A DNA stretch of 50,462 bases from an uncultured SAR86 cluster bacterium (GTDB lineage Bacteria; Pseudomonadota; Gammaproteobacteria; Magnimaribacterales; AG-339-G14), in assembly GCA_902540995.1 (NCBI GenBank), contig CACBOY010000008.1, positions 1 through 50,462 of the forward strand, given 5' to 3'. Made by a program: the position numbers and the translations under genes. Shown one piece after another: positions 9,060-17,932 of this stretch. The notes beneath the pieces are model-generated. The model saw only the letters and a list, made by a program, of their open reading frames with translations. It did no database searches and had not been told where the DNA came from. Position 1 is the stretch's first letter, and each line of letters starts with the position of its first letter.

Positions 9060-10484
9060 CTAAGAATTATCTGCGTAGTTTAATTCATTTAGTTTCTCTT
9101 GATGACTTTCTTTGGTAGTAGTTACAAACGAGATAGTGAATAATGATATTGCCCATAAAATGACTGAAGCGGTTACTGCTGTAACTCCAAAAGTAAATAA
9201 AACTTCAGGATCGACCTTCCCCGGAACAGCATTTTCTGGCCATGCAGCAAAAGTCAAAATCATTCCTGCCGCAAAAGCTCCAGCTCCGCTCATACATTTT
9301 TGTGCGAATGATCTTGCTGCTAGAAGTGTTCCTTCCATTCTTCTTCCGGTTTTGATTTCAACTTCTTCCACTGTATCCCAAACCATTGAGTTTAGAGTTG
9401 TGAAAGAAATTACAGAAGTGGCAACTCCAATAAAATGAAAAACTAAAACTCCAGCAAGAACAATAGGAGATCCATTTTCTGGTAAGAAACCTAGAAGCCT
9501 TAGAACAATTATTCCATTTTCTACTGTTAAGGAAATTGCAAATAAGACTAATGCTCCATTTTTCTTACCAAACCTATTGGCTAAAAATGGAGAAACTATA
9601 ATACCTACAAGAGGAGCTAAAAATAAGCTCAATCCAATTGTAAGTATATTGAGAGGAGTAAATTCCCAAAAAAAACTATAGTAATAAAGAGTTAAATTAG
9701 TGGCGATTCCACTTGCTACTCCCATCATAATCATGGCAATGAACAGAATTATATAGTTTCTGCTGACGGTCATAGTTTCATATAATTCTCTAAGAATTAT
9801 CCCTAAAGTTTTTCTTTCGATTTCAGGAGCATGGAGATCTTTTATGTGTCTGTGAGTACCTGTAGCCGTTACTACAATTGCAATGAACATTATTGGACTA
9901 CAAACAAGGCCGTAAGTTATCCAAGTATCAGCAACGAATCTTGCGTCTTGAGTACCTGTAAGAGTGCTGTAAACAACAAATATCCATAACGAGTTCCAAA
10001 CCGCTAATCCACCCCACCAGCCAAACCAATATCGATAGGATAAAAGAGAACTTCTTTCTACATAATCTTTAGAAAGTTCAGGTCCTAAAGCATTACTTGG
10101 AATTTCATAAATTGTAATTGCTGTTCTTATGAAAGCACCCACAATTAACAGGAACCAAAACAGCTCCATTTGACTCATATTTTCTGGAGGGTCCCAAATC
10201 AAAAAAAAGGAAACTGCAACAGGAATGGCTGAACCATACATCCAAGGGTGTCTTCTTCCCCATTTTGATTGAGTTTTATCAGAGAAATATCCAATTAAAG
10301 GATCCGATATAGCATCAATCACAAGCATTAATAATATTGCTAATCCAGCAAGGTTTGGCGCCAATCCAAAAACTTGAACGTAAACAAATAATAAAAAATA
10401 ATTAAAGGCATTATCTTTTATTCCATATGCTAAAGATCCAAACCCATAAAAGAATTTGGTAAGAAAGGGCAATTTTTCTCTCAT
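9060..10484 (-). CDS. MFS transporter, GPH (glycoside-pentoside-hexuronide:cation) family
   Basis: A 474-residue, 12-helix carrier. The GPH signature DAISDPLIGYFSDK at 57-70, followed by GRRHPW, is diagnostic, and a matching charged loop sits in the middle of the protein. GPH carriers bring in sugars or sugar-like molecules with Na+ or H+. Related proteins in marine bacteria are often next to genes for unusual substrates, so the substrate should be left open. It is the last of four genes read in one direction from 15026 and is separated from the DUF3604 gene by 83 bases in which I see no clear terminator. Confidence 0.88.
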   Translation of the reverse strand: MREKLPFLTKFFYGFGSLAYGIKDNAFNYFLLFVYVQVFGLAPNLAGLAILLMLVIDAISDPLIGYFSDKTQSKWGRRHPWMYGSAIPVAVSFFLIWDPPENMSQMELFWFLLIVGAFIRTAITIYEIPSNALGPELSKDYVERSSLLSYRYWFGWWGGLAVWNSLWIFVVYSTLTGTQDARFVADTWITYGLVCSPIMFIAIVVTATGTHRHIKDLHAPEIERKTLGIILRELYETMTVSRNYIILFIAMIMMGVASGIATNLTLYYYSFFWEFTPLNILTIGLSLFLAPLVGIIVSPFLANRFGKKNGALVLFAISLTVENGIIVLRLLGFLPENGSPIVLAGVLVFHFIGVATSVISFTTLNSMVWDTVEEVEIKTGRRMEGTLLAARSFAQKCMSGAGAFAAGMILTFAAWPENAVPGKVDPEVLFTFGVTAVTASVILWAISLFTISFVTTTKESHQEKLNELNYADNS

Positions 10485-10567
10485 TTAATCAATCTAATAA
10501 ATTAAGAATTAAGTATTACACACATCTTTAGAAATTAATCTTGGAAGTATCAATTTTAATTTAACAA

Positions 10568-12805
10568 TTATCGATAGTTTACATAAATTGGAGAAGACCA
10601 TGCTCTTTCTTCAGACATCATTGTACAATTGTCTTCTCTTGAAGTTTTGTAACTTCCATAGCAAATGTTCACTTTTTTACAGTTGCCTAATTCATCAAAA
10701 TCACATCTTAAGTTACCAGCATTTATTCTAAGAGACGGTTCCTCAATTGCTCGAACATAATAGACGGAATCCCTTTTATCTGATGAATAATCTTCATCAG
10801 AAAAACGAACTCGACAACCATTTCCTTCTTTAGGACAATCTATTATTTTCCAAGGATCCATGATTAATTTATCAATATCTTCGTTGTTTGAATTCTGGGG
10901 AGTAATTTTTATTACTTCTATTCTGGTAATTACGTTCCTTACTTCAGAAGGGTTATAACATTCGTTTTTACACAAAGTTTTTATTTTTTCACTAGAAAGA
11001 TTTCCTAACTTATAATCAGGACATCCTGGTTTTTGCTTAAAAGATCCCAAGGCTTTGACTTCAAAAACTGGGTTTTCTTTTTTTGAAGTTTCGGTTCCCA
11101 TTGGAAGAGTTTCTGTTGTATCAATTAAATTGAACCAAAGCAAAATTCTTGGTCCACTAGTAGCGTAGGTTTCCCTTCTTTTAAAACTATCCCAAATTCC
11201 CTCTCTTGATCTATTATCTACATGAACTGCAGCCAAGCCTCCTGTTGTAAAAAAAGACGACTGTCTGATTGGTTCCCATAATGAAAATGGATCTGGGATA
11301 TCAAGTTCTTCTAAATTAACTTTTCTCGGTTGATCTGACTTTTCCTCTTGAAGAGTTAAGTTATCTTCAACAAATTTTAAAGCTGGACCATTTGCTTCGG
11401 TTGTAACCATTCGGTCAATTGGTTTATAACCCGTTCCAGGTCTTGACCGGTGATTATCACTTGATGCAATAAAACCAAATTTAAATCTCTGTTCTATCCC
11501 ATCTTCAGAATTTCTCAAAGCTAAAGCATATTGAGCTGAACCTCTAGGTCGATAATTGAAAGCAGGAACAAAACAATCTTTGCATTGTCCAGAATCTAAC
11601 CATTCTTCTGGAGTAATGCCTTTGACAGCAAACTTTCCAGATAATCCTCCTTCAATGTATAACTGTCTTGCTAAAGCAGCCCTTTTATCGCAAATAGCTT
11701 CGCTATTTTGATTTTCAAGACATCTTTCCTTGATAATTTCTCCAGCTTGCCAACAAGAAGGCAAGTAGTTCTCAGAAGGTTCTGGACAAAACTGAACGTT
11801 GTTTTCTGAAAGACTAGCAGTCCATGGTCGATATTCTTCAGAATTCCCATGTCCTGACATGATTTCAAATGAAATTTGTTTTTCAGAATTATTATGTTCA
11901 TTAGACAATTGTTTATCCCAGCTAGATTCACTAGGCGTATAAAAACCCCAAGTATTTCCATGGGGTATGACAATGGAGTCGGATTCTATTTTGTCTAATG
12001 CTGTAAAAAGATCTTTAGGAGTTAATGCTGAAAAGTAACATGAATTTTCAGGGCTAAAAAAATCATCATCGCAATCTTCAGTTTTAACTATATGCTCACT
12101 AAATGTAATTAAATCTGCATATCTATTTCTATTTTTAAAATCAACCAGTGCCATAGAGAGCATGTTCGATCTCACAATCGGTAATCTATCTGCGCTTCGC
12201 ATTCCATCAGTAGCTACTCCACCTGAACCAATTGGCATCACTGGGACAGATTCTTCATCTGTTTCCAAAAACATGACATTTTTATGTCCATAGTGATTCT
12301 CTTTATCAGGATCAATTTGAGTCCATTCAAAACCTAAAAAAGATATCAAATCAGGAGTTTCGCTGTTTTCATGGATTGCATTACATTGTCTTACTGCTTT
12401 TTTTGCTTCCATCCACTTTGTAGGAGTAGCAGCCTCCGCATGATCGGAAATTACCCAAAAATCCAATGCGGAACAGAATCTTGCGTAATCACATGCGTCT
12501 GATACAGGATGAGGACCTTCACCATTATTTAAAGGGAGGCTCCATAGAAAAGCATCAGAAGAATACGTTGAGTGAACATGAGTATCACCAAACAGAATTT
12601 GTTTGTTCGATGGGTTATGTTCCAGTTGAGACTGAATCTTTTTTGTTAATAAATCCTTTGGATAAGTAGAATTAACATTGGGTTCAGCTTTTTCAAGAAC
12701 TCCAAAAAAGCCAAAATAAAAAGCTAACAAATAAATACCTATGATTGCTGCTATCGCAAATATAGTTCCAAAAACCCAAAAAATAACTCTCAGAATTAAA
12801 TTCAA
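10568..12805 (-). CDS. DUF3604 protein, PHP-like metal-dependent enzyme, membrane-anchored
   Basis: A 745-residue protein with an N-terminal membrane helix (about 5-30) and the rest probably periplasmic. It has a PHP-type metal motif GDTHVHSTYSSDA at 73-85 and a second one at WVISDHAEAA, as in the DUF3604 family. Many cysteines in the second half suggest disulfides and fit export. The family belongs to the amidohydrolase/PHP group; the reaction is unknown. The start is TTG at 12805, overlapping the rhomboid stop as TTGA, with GGAG eight bases ahead; no better start is present. It is flanked by two GPH transporters, which suggests the enzyme handles a compound that one of them imports. Confidence 0.85.
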   Translation of the reverse strand: MNLILRVIFWVFGTIFAIAAIIGIYLLAFYFGFFGVLEKAEPNVNSTYPKDLLTKKIQSQLEHNPSNKQILFGDTHVHSTYSSDAFLWSLPLNNGEGPHPVSDACDYARFCSALDFWVISDHAEAATPTKWMEAKKAVRQCNAIHENSETPDLISFLGFEWTQIDPDKENHYGHKNVMFLETDEESVPVMPIGSGGVATDGMRSADRLPIVRSNMLSMALVDFKNRNRYADLITFSEHIVKTEDCDDDFFSPENSCYFSALTPKDLFTALDKIESDSIVIPHGNTWGFYTPSESSWDKQLSNEHNNSEKQISFEIMSGHGNSEEYRPWTASLSENNVQFCPEPSENYLPSCWQAGEIIKERCLENQNSEAICDKRAALARQLYIEGGLSGKFAVKGITPEEWLDSGQCKDCFVPAFNYRPRGSAQYALALRNSEDGIEQRFKFGFIASSDNHRSRPGTGYKPIDRMVTTEANGPALKFVEDNLTLQEEKSDQPRKVNLEELDIPDPFSLWEPIRQSSFFTTGGLAAVHVDNRSREGIWDSFKRRETYATSGPRILLWFNLIDTTETLPMGTETSKKENPVFEVKALGSFKQKPGCPDYKLGNLSSEKIKTLCKNECYNPSEVRNVITRIEVIKITPQNSNNEDIDKLIMDPWKIIDCPKEGNGCRVRFSDEDYSSDKRDSVYYVRAIEEPSLRINAGNLRCDFDELGNCKKVNICYGSYKTSREDNCTMMSEERAWSSPIYVNYR

Positions 12806-13578
12806 TGTTTTCTCCGATTCATTTCTTCTTCTGATTTTTTTATAAAATCTACTACGACGCTATCATTCTTTTGAAATGAAAATTCTTTAGCGTCTCTATT
12901 GAAAACTTGCCATGATGAAGTGTTTTGTTCATGAAACAATTTTACATCTTTGTTTTTAAAGAAAGGTATTAAGATCATTCCTGCCAAAAAACCTCCAATG
13001 TGTGCAAAATAAGCTGTTCCACCATCCATATCTATGGAACCTGGAATACTGAAAAATTGTAAGACAAGCCAAAAACCTAAAACCAAAAAAGCGGGTACTC
13101 TTATCATTTGAATGATTATGATAATAAAAACTAAACACTTAACATTAGCTTTTGGGTAAAGCATTAGATAAGCCCCCAAAACACCGGCTATTGCACCGCT
13201 TGCGCCAACCATAGGTATTTGAGATGTAGGATCTACAAGCCCCTGACACAGTGCAGCAATTGTTCCACAAAGAAGATAAAAGATAATGAATTTTATTGTC
13301 CCCATAGAGTCTTCTACGTTGTCGCCAAAGATCCATAGATAAAGCATATTGCCAGCAATGTGGAAAAAACCTCCGTGCAAAAACATAGAGGTATAAATAG
13401 TGAAAGACGAATAATTTGAAAAAAAATCAGCTGGAATGAAACCAAAATTATAAAAAATTGAAGGATTCATTTGACTTAAGTATTGAAGAATAAAAACAAA
13501 ACTACAAAGTCCGATTAATAAACAAGTCACGTAAGGAGTCGAAGAGCTTGGATTATCGTCAGATATCGGGAAAAACAT
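12802..13578 (-). CDS. Rhomboid family intramembrane serine protease
   Basis: A 258-residue membrane protein with the rhomboid core. HIAGN (about 73-77) precedes the catalytic helix, GASG at 125-128 gives the nucleophile S127, and AHIGGFLAG gives the general base H193. Six or seven membrane helices fit the sequence. The C-terminal about 50 residues are cytoplasmic and charged. Rhomboids cut membrane proteins within or near the bilayer. Its ATG overlaps the stop of the upstream transporter (TAATG) and its stop overlaps the DUF3604 start, so the three are almost certainly co-translated. A natural guess is that it processes the membrane anchor of the neighbouring DUF3604 protein; that is inference only. 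Confidence 0.9.
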   Translation of the reverse strand: MFFPISDDNPSSSTPYVTCLLIGLCSFVFILQYLSQMNPSIFYNFGFIPADFFSNYSSFTIYTSMFLHGGFFHIAGNMLYLWIFGDNVEDSMGTIKFIIFYLLCGTIAALCQGLVDPTSQIPMVGASGAIAGVLGAYLMLYPKANVKCLVFIIIIIQMIRVPAFLVLGFWLVLQFFSIPGSIDMDGGTAYFAHIGGFLAGMILIPFFKNKDVKLFHEQNTSSWQVFNRDAKEFSFQKNDSVVVDFIKKSEEEMNRRKH

Positions 13579-15026
13579 TATTCGTAACCTAAATCTTTAA
13601 CAGCTGACTCGTATTCGTCTCTCGTAATCGTATAGAAATAAATGAAAGTAAGTCCGCCAATATTTAAAATTGGACCAATGATGCAAATAAAAAGAACTAA
13701 GTTATTTACTGGCTCTTTCATTTCTTGAATGGTTGCTTCCGTATTGCTAAAACCTAAAAATTGGAGGACAAAACCAAGAATGAATACGCCTAGGCCAGAA
13801 AATACTTTTTGAAACAATCCCGGGCCAGCAAGAAATAAACCTTCATCTCTTCTTCCGGTTTTTTTCTGAGAATCTTCAACTACGTCAAAAACCATTGAAA
13901 TTAAGATTACCCAACCCATTACGGATAAAACGTCAGTGACACACTGATGAGAAATCATAATCCACCATAGTGCATTTGATCCATTGCTAGGGAAAGTTTG
14001 AGCTTCAAAAAGAGGATCTATCAATCTCAATACAAAAGGAATATACGAAATAAGTACTGTTGCTGATAAAGCAAAAAGTGCAATGTTCTTTTTTTCTCTA
14101 CCCTGTGATATTACAACTGCAATAATTGCACCAATGATTGCAGAAACGCCTCCTGCCAAAGGGAATACCGAAATATCTGAAGGAGTCCATTCCCAAAAAT
14201 AAATACTTATGTAATTGCCTACGCCGGTATTGAGGCCTAGAAATAAAGCATATAGACAACCTCCAAAAAAAATCATAAGCCAAGACTTATTGGATAATGT
14301 TTCTATTACTTCTCTAAAGACTTGTTTTATATCAACATTTAAATTGTCAGAGACAACATGAAGATCGTTTATATGTTTATGAGTGCTTGAAGCCGCAACA
14401 AGGCCAAGCACTAAGGTAAGAAAGCCAGCAAAATATGCTAATTTTTCATATCCTTCAGGATTGAGATATGCTCTTGATCCCATATATCCTGATGTTTCAG
14501 GAAGGAAAAACTCTAACATTACAAAGCCCACAAGAATCGCTCCTCCATATCCAAAAAACAAGCCCATCGCATTTAAAGTATTTCGGCGATCGTAATCTTT
14601 AGTAAGTTCTGGACCTAAAGCAGCCCTAGGTGTTTCAAAGAAGGTAATTGCTAGTCTTATACAGACCGTTAAAGTTAATAATTTTAAAAACAGATAAGAT
14701 TGATCATAAGATGAAGGTGGAACAAATAGTAACCAGATACAAAATGCTAAAGGGAAAATGCTTGCATAAATAAAAGGATGTCTTCTGCCTAGTTTTGATT
14801 TAAATCTATCAGACCAAACACCCACCAGAGGATCTGAAATGGCATCAAAAAAAAGAGAAACTCCAAGAGCAATAGATGCCAAATAAGGTTCTAGGCCTAG
14901 AACTTGATTGTAATAAAGTAATACCCAAGTCCCGAAAATTACATTTTTAATTCCTACAACTCCGGAACCAGCTGAATGTAAAAAAAGTGTTGCATTCGAA
15001 ACATCGATGTTCTTATTTTCTGACAT
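13578..15026 (-). CDS. MFS transporter, GPH family
   Basis: A 482-residue, 12-helix carrier with the GPH signature DAISDPLVGVWSDR at 61-74 followed by GRRHPF. It is related to the transporter at 9060-10484 along its whole length but clearly diverged, so the two are paralogues rather than a recent duplication. It is the first gene of the unit GPH-rhomboid-DUF3604-GPH and diverges from an SDR gene across a 67-base gap. The ATG start is followed by about ten hydrophilic residues before the first helix. The substrate is unknown. Confidence 0.88.
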   Translation of the reverse strand: MSENKNIDVSNATLFLHSAGSGVVGIKNVIFGTWVLLYYNQVLGLEPYLASIALGVSLFFDAISDPLVGVWSDRFKSKLGRRHPFIYASIFPLAFCIWLLFVPPSSYDQSYLFLKLLTLTVCIRLAITFFETPRAALGPELTKDYDRRNTLNAMGLFFGYGGAILVGFVMLEFFLPETSGYMGSRAYLNPEGYEKLAYFAGFLTLVLGLVAASSTHKHINDLHVVSDNLNVDIKQVFREVIETLSNKSWLMIFFGGCLYALFLGLNTGVGNYISIYFWEWTPSDISVFPLAGGVSAIIGAIIAVVISQGREKKNIALFALSATVLISYIPFVLRLIDPLFEAQTFPSNGSNALWWIMISHQCVTDVLSVMGWVILISMVFDVVEDSQKKTGRRDEGLFLAGPGLFQKVFSGLGVFILGFVLQFLGFSNTEATIQEMKEPVNNLVLFICIIGPILNIGGLTFIYFYTITRDEYESAVKDLGYE

Positions 15027-15093
15027 TTAAAAAATTTTAAAAATAATATACTCTAGATGAAAGCAATTATGCACTAATACTAGGGGTGAAAAC

Positions 15094-15996
15094 ATGGGAG
15101 TTCTAAATAATAAAGTAGCAATTATAACTGGAGCAGGTAGAGGCATAGGTATGGAAACAGCTCTATTATTTGCTAAGGAAGGTGCCAAAGTTGTAGTCAA
15201 TGATTTAGGCGCTAATCCTGATGGCTCTGGTCATGAAAAAATAGCTGATGAAGTTGTAGCTGAAATTAAAACTCAAGGTGGAGATGCAGTTGCAAATTAC
15301 GATTCAGTAGATTCCTACGAAGGTGGTATGAATATCTTCAACACAGCTATGGATGCTTTTGGTGCAGTAGATATTGTTATCAATAATGCTGGAATTTTAA
15401 GAGATAAAACTTTATTTAATATGGAAGAGTCTGATTGGGATGCAATCATGGCCGTGCATTTGAAGGGACACTTCAACTGTACTCAACCATTTGTTAGATA
15501 CATAAGAGAAACCAATAGATTGAATTGCAGAATCATAAATATGTCTTCAGTTTCCGGTCTTATTGGAAACTTTGGACAAACAAACTATGGAGCAGCCAAA
15601 GCAGGTATTGCTGGCTTTAGTAGATCGTTGTCTATGGAAATGGCTAAATATAAATGTACTGTTAATACAATTTCACCAGGAGCAGCAACAAGACTAACAA
15701 TTGATTTAATGAAAGCAGCGGGTAGAGACGTTGATCCTGACGATTGGAGTCAAGGACCGCAACAAATTGCTCCTATCATTGCCTGGATATGTTCTGATGA
15801 AGCAAGTGAAATCACTAATCAGATATTTCATGTATCTTCAGGAACAGTTGGAATTATGCAACAACCAGCGGTAATAAAATCCTTTCAAAGTGATGAGCTT
15901 TGGTCAATGGATCAGTTAAATAAAGTAATGCCAGATCTAATTGAGGCGAAAAAAACTCACGACAAGGAAGTTGAGGAGAAAGGAAAACCCTCTTAA
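15094..15996 (+). CDS. SDR family oxidoreductase, 3-hydroxyacyl-CoA dehydrogenase-like
   Basis: A 300-residue short-chain dehydrogenase. The NAD(P) motif TGAGRGIG is at 12-19, NNAG at 97-100, and the catalytic set S152, Y165 and K169 (YGAAK). The opening and the VVNDLGA segment with its long insertion resemble the dehydrogenase part of peroxisomal-type multifunctional enzyme 2, so the substrate may be a 3-hydroxyacyl-CoA. The ATG has a good ribosome site (AGGGGTGA) just upstream. A possible -10, TATACT, lies at 15047-15052. It ends immediately before the convergent HD-domain gene. Confidence 0.88.
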   Translation: MGVLNNKVAIITGAGRGIGMETALLFAKEGAKVVVNDLGANPDGSGHEKIADEVVAEIKTQGGDAVANYDSVDSYEGGMNIFNTAMDAFGAVDIVINNAGILRDKTLFNMEESDWDAIMAVHLKGHFNCTQPFVRYIRETNRLNCRIINMSSVSGLIGNFGQTNYGAAKAGIAGFSRSLSMEMAKYKCTVNTISPGAATRLTIDLMKAAGRDVDPDDWSQGPQQIAPIIAWICSDEASEITNQIFHVSSGTVGIMQQPAVIKSFQSDELWSMDQLNKVMPDLIEAKKTHDKEVEEKGKPS

Positions 15997-16566
15997 CTAG
16001 GCTTCAGCTTTATAAATTGATTTTTTAGTCTGAGATAAGACGTTTTTAAGCATCGGCATAAAAGTTTCAATAGGAAGACTCTCATACTCTGGATCAAATG
16101 AGTTTTGATCGTATTTGGCACAAAACTCTACGCAATCTTTCCAGTGTTCACTGTCCTTAAATTTATCACGCATATGTCTGTCAAGACCAAGGAAATGAAA
16201 AAAGTAGTAACCTTGGAAAATTCCATGATGCTTCAAAATCCAATAGTTCTTTTCTGAGATATAAGGCTCCAATAAAGTAGCTGCAAAATCTGCATGATTC
16301 GCAGGGGCTAAAATATCGCCAATGTCATGCAAAAGAGCACAAACAACATATTCTTCGTCTCTACCATCTCGATAAGCTCTGGAGGCTGTTTGCAAACAAT
16401 GCTCATATCTGTCTACTGCGAAACCTCCAAAATCGTCTTTTAACATATTAAGGTGTTCGATTATTCTTTCTGGAAGGTTCTCTGAATGAACCATCGCTGC
16501 TTCTACTATAGGCACATAGTCTTCTTGAGTACCTTGAGTCATTTTGGTAAATGTTGCTTTTTTCAT
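15997..16566 (-). CDS. HD-domain protein, possibly an HD-type diiron oxygenase (PhnZ-like)
   Basis: A 189-residue HD-fold protein. Visible candidate metal ligands are H56, H80-D81 (the HD pair, LLHDIGD), H91, H113 or H114, and D153. From memory this order and the 24-residue gap between the first two histidines resemble PhnZ, a mixed-valence diiron oxygenase of phosphonate degradation. The positions matching PhnZ Y24, E27 and K108 are F, F and Q here, so the substrate should differ, or the protein is an ordinary HD phosphohydrolase. It diverges from a ferritin-like gene across 129 bases containing a Fur-box-like palindrome, in keeping with an iron enzyme. HD domain is sure; function is open. 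Confidence 0.7.
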   Translation of the reverse strand: MKKATFTKMTQGTQEDYVPIVEAAMVHSENLPERIIEHLNMLKDDFGGFAVDRYEHCLQTASRAYRDGRDEEYVVCALLHDIGDILAPANHADFAATLLEPYISEKNYWILKHHGIFQGYYFFHFLGLDRHMRDKFKDSEHWKDCVEFCAKYDQNSFDPEYESLPIETFMPMLKNVLSQTKKSIYKAEA

Positions 16567-16614
16567 ATAGCTATTTTCTCTAAATTTTATTCTTCATTCA
16601 AATCTTTTTATGCA

Positions 16615-16633
16615 AATAATTCTCATTGTTATC
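16615..16633. promoter_or_regulatory. Fur-box-like palindrome
   Basis: The 19 bases AATAATTCTCATTGTTATC match the classical Fur consensus at 13 of 19 positions, counted by hand; the reverse strand reads AATGAGAATTATT, a typical Fur core. It lies between the divergent HD-domain gene and the ferritin-like gene. It abuts a possible -35 (TTGCAT on the minus strand) of the HD gene, and it is about 37 bases upstream of the proposed -10 of the ferritin gene. It could therefore act on either gene. Site quality is moderate. Confidence 0.5.
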
Positions 16634-16666
16634 TTATTTCTCATCAAGAGGAAAAACATATTAAGC

Positions 16667-16675
16667 TGATAAAAT
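16667..16675 (+). promoter_or_regulatory. Extended -10 of the ferritin-like gene
   Basis: TGATAAAAT is an extended -10 (TGn followed by TAAAAT, five of six consensus bases), 20 bases ahead of the ATG at 16696. The strong ribosome site AAGGAG lies between it and the start. No convincing -35 is visible, as expected for the extended type. Confidence 0.4.
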
Positions 16676-16695
16676 ATGAAAAAAAGGAGATCAAA

Positions 16696-17133
16696 ATGCA
16701 AAACGAATTAGATCTAAAACAAGTTTGTACAACTTTAAATGAAATTATGGAGTATGAATTAGCAGGTGTAGTTAGATACACTCACTCTGCATTGATGGTG
16801 GTTGGACCTCACAGAATACCTATTGTGAGATTTCTGCAAGAACAAGCTAATGAGTCTCTTCAACACGCTCAGCAAGCTGGAGAACTTCTTACTGGCCTTG
16901 ACGGACATCCCAGTCAAAAAATAGCTAAAATCGTCGAAACCAATAATCATTCTATAAAAGATATTTTGGAAGAAAGTTTAGAACATGAACTGCATGCTTT
17001 AAGTTTATACAAAAAACTTCTCACAATGGTTGAGGGAGCTTCTATATATTTAGAGGAATATACTAGAAATTTAATCGGTCAGGAGGAGCAACATCAGCTT
17101 GAATTAAGAAAAATGTTGAAAGACTTTAGTTAG
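16696..17133 (+). CDS. Ferritin-like / bacterioferritin-family protein
   Basis: A 145-residue four-helix-bundle protein. Helix 1 carries MEYELAGVVRYTH (E19/E21), helix 2 ESLQHAQQAGE (E53, H57), helix 3 LEHELHALSLYKKL (E96/E98) and helix 4 EEQHQLELRKM (E130, H133), giving a plausible diiron ferroxidase site of bacterioferritin type. It stores or detoxifies iron in the cytoplasm. I start it at 16696, not at the in-frame upstream ATG at 16486, because AAGGAG sits eight bases before this ATG and homology begins here. Its last eight bases overlap the convergent GST gene. A Fur-like site upstream supports iron control. Confidence 0.85.
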   Translation: MQNELDLKQVCTTLNEIMEYELAGVVRYTHSALMVVGPHRIPIVRFLQEQANESLQHAQQAGELLTGLDGHPSQKIAKIVETNNHSIKDILEESLEHELHALSLYKKLLTMVEGASIYLEEYTRNLIGQEEQHQLELRKMLKDFS

Positions 17134-17923
17134 AACCCTGAAGTTTTCTTTTATACCAATCCAAATAAGTTCCAATAACGGAAGAAAACTCTTCCGTTTC
17201 GGAAAGTTTCATTAAATGATCAAATGTTTTTGGGTAATCTGTGACAAAGTTTTCTGAAACAAGATTAAAGCCCTTTTCTTTTAAATCATCTACATAATGA
17301 CCTTCTCTCAAAAATTGAGAAAAATCACAAAAAAATGATATATCTACAATCGTTAGATGATCAAAGCCGATAAATTTAGAATTTTTTAAAGACTCTTCGG
17401 TTCCATTGAGGAAAAATTCATAAGCTGATTTCATTCTTTGATATAAAGCTTCGTTCATATTATTGAGGCCAAATAAGTATTCTTGATGCTCTCGAGAAAA
17501 AACAAGACCTGAGTCTAAGAAACTGTCTACCCTTGACGCTTCAAAGGCATCTTTTCCATACAAATTATTAATATCATCTTGTCTGGCAATCGCTCTTAAA
17601 ATACTATTAGATTCAAATATTCCTATTTTTCCATCAGGACTAAACGCTGCTGGAACAGTCCCAAAAGGAATTAATTTTATAAAGTCATCGGTTTTATATA
17701 AAGATGAACTAAACCCCCGTTTACCAGTTCTTTCAAATTGTTTTAATTCTTTTTTATCAGAATCTGATAATTTTTTTGGTTCAGAATCCCAAAGCCAATT
17801 GGGAATCTCAGAGGGCTTATCGCCAATAACTTCAATTGTTATTCCAGCAATCTTTGCAGCTATCTCCGCTTTCCAAACTCTTGGATTGGGTAAATAAGAA
17901 AAGATTTTGAGTCCCTTTCTCAT
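17126..17923 (-). CDS. Glutathione S-transferase family protein
   Basis: A 265-residue protein. The N-terminal thioredoxin-like domain starts at LKIFSYLPNPRVWKAEIAAKIAG, with the cis-proline region GTVPAAF and the glutathione-gamma-Glu contact ESNSILRAIAR. An all-helical C-terminal domain follows. A charged insertion at about 40-75 (IPNWLWDSEPKKL to GKRGFSSS) separates strand 2 from the core and is longer than usual, closest in my memory to EF1B-gamma-like GSTs. It precedes no clear substrate gene, but the next gene upstream encodes a MAPEG protein, another glutathione-linked family. It follows that gene by nine bases. Confidence 0.78.
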   Translation of the reverse strand: MRKGLKIFSYLPNPRVWKAEIAAKIAGITIEVIGDKPSEIPNWLWDSEPKKLSDSDKKELKQFERTGKRGFSSSLYKTDDFIKLIPFGTVPAAFSPDGKIGIFESNSILRAIARQDDINNLYGKDAFEASRVDSFLDSGLVFSREHQEYLFGLNNMNEALYQRMKSAYEFFLNGTEESLKNSKFIGFDHLTIVDISFFCDFSQFLREGHYVDDLKEKGFNLVSENFVTDYPKTFDHLMKLSETEEFSSVIGTYLDWYKRKLQGSN

Positions 17924-17932
17924 AGACTCAAT

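Noticed and set aside
9112-9438. 108-codon open frame on the plus strand opposite the first GPH carrier
   Set aside because: Antisense to a clear transporter gene; composition is that of complemented membrane codons.
16486-16695. Longer N-terminus for the ferritin-like protein
   Set aside because: It would run through the start of the HD gene and the regulatory gap; the ATG at 16696 has a strong ribosome site and matches the family start.
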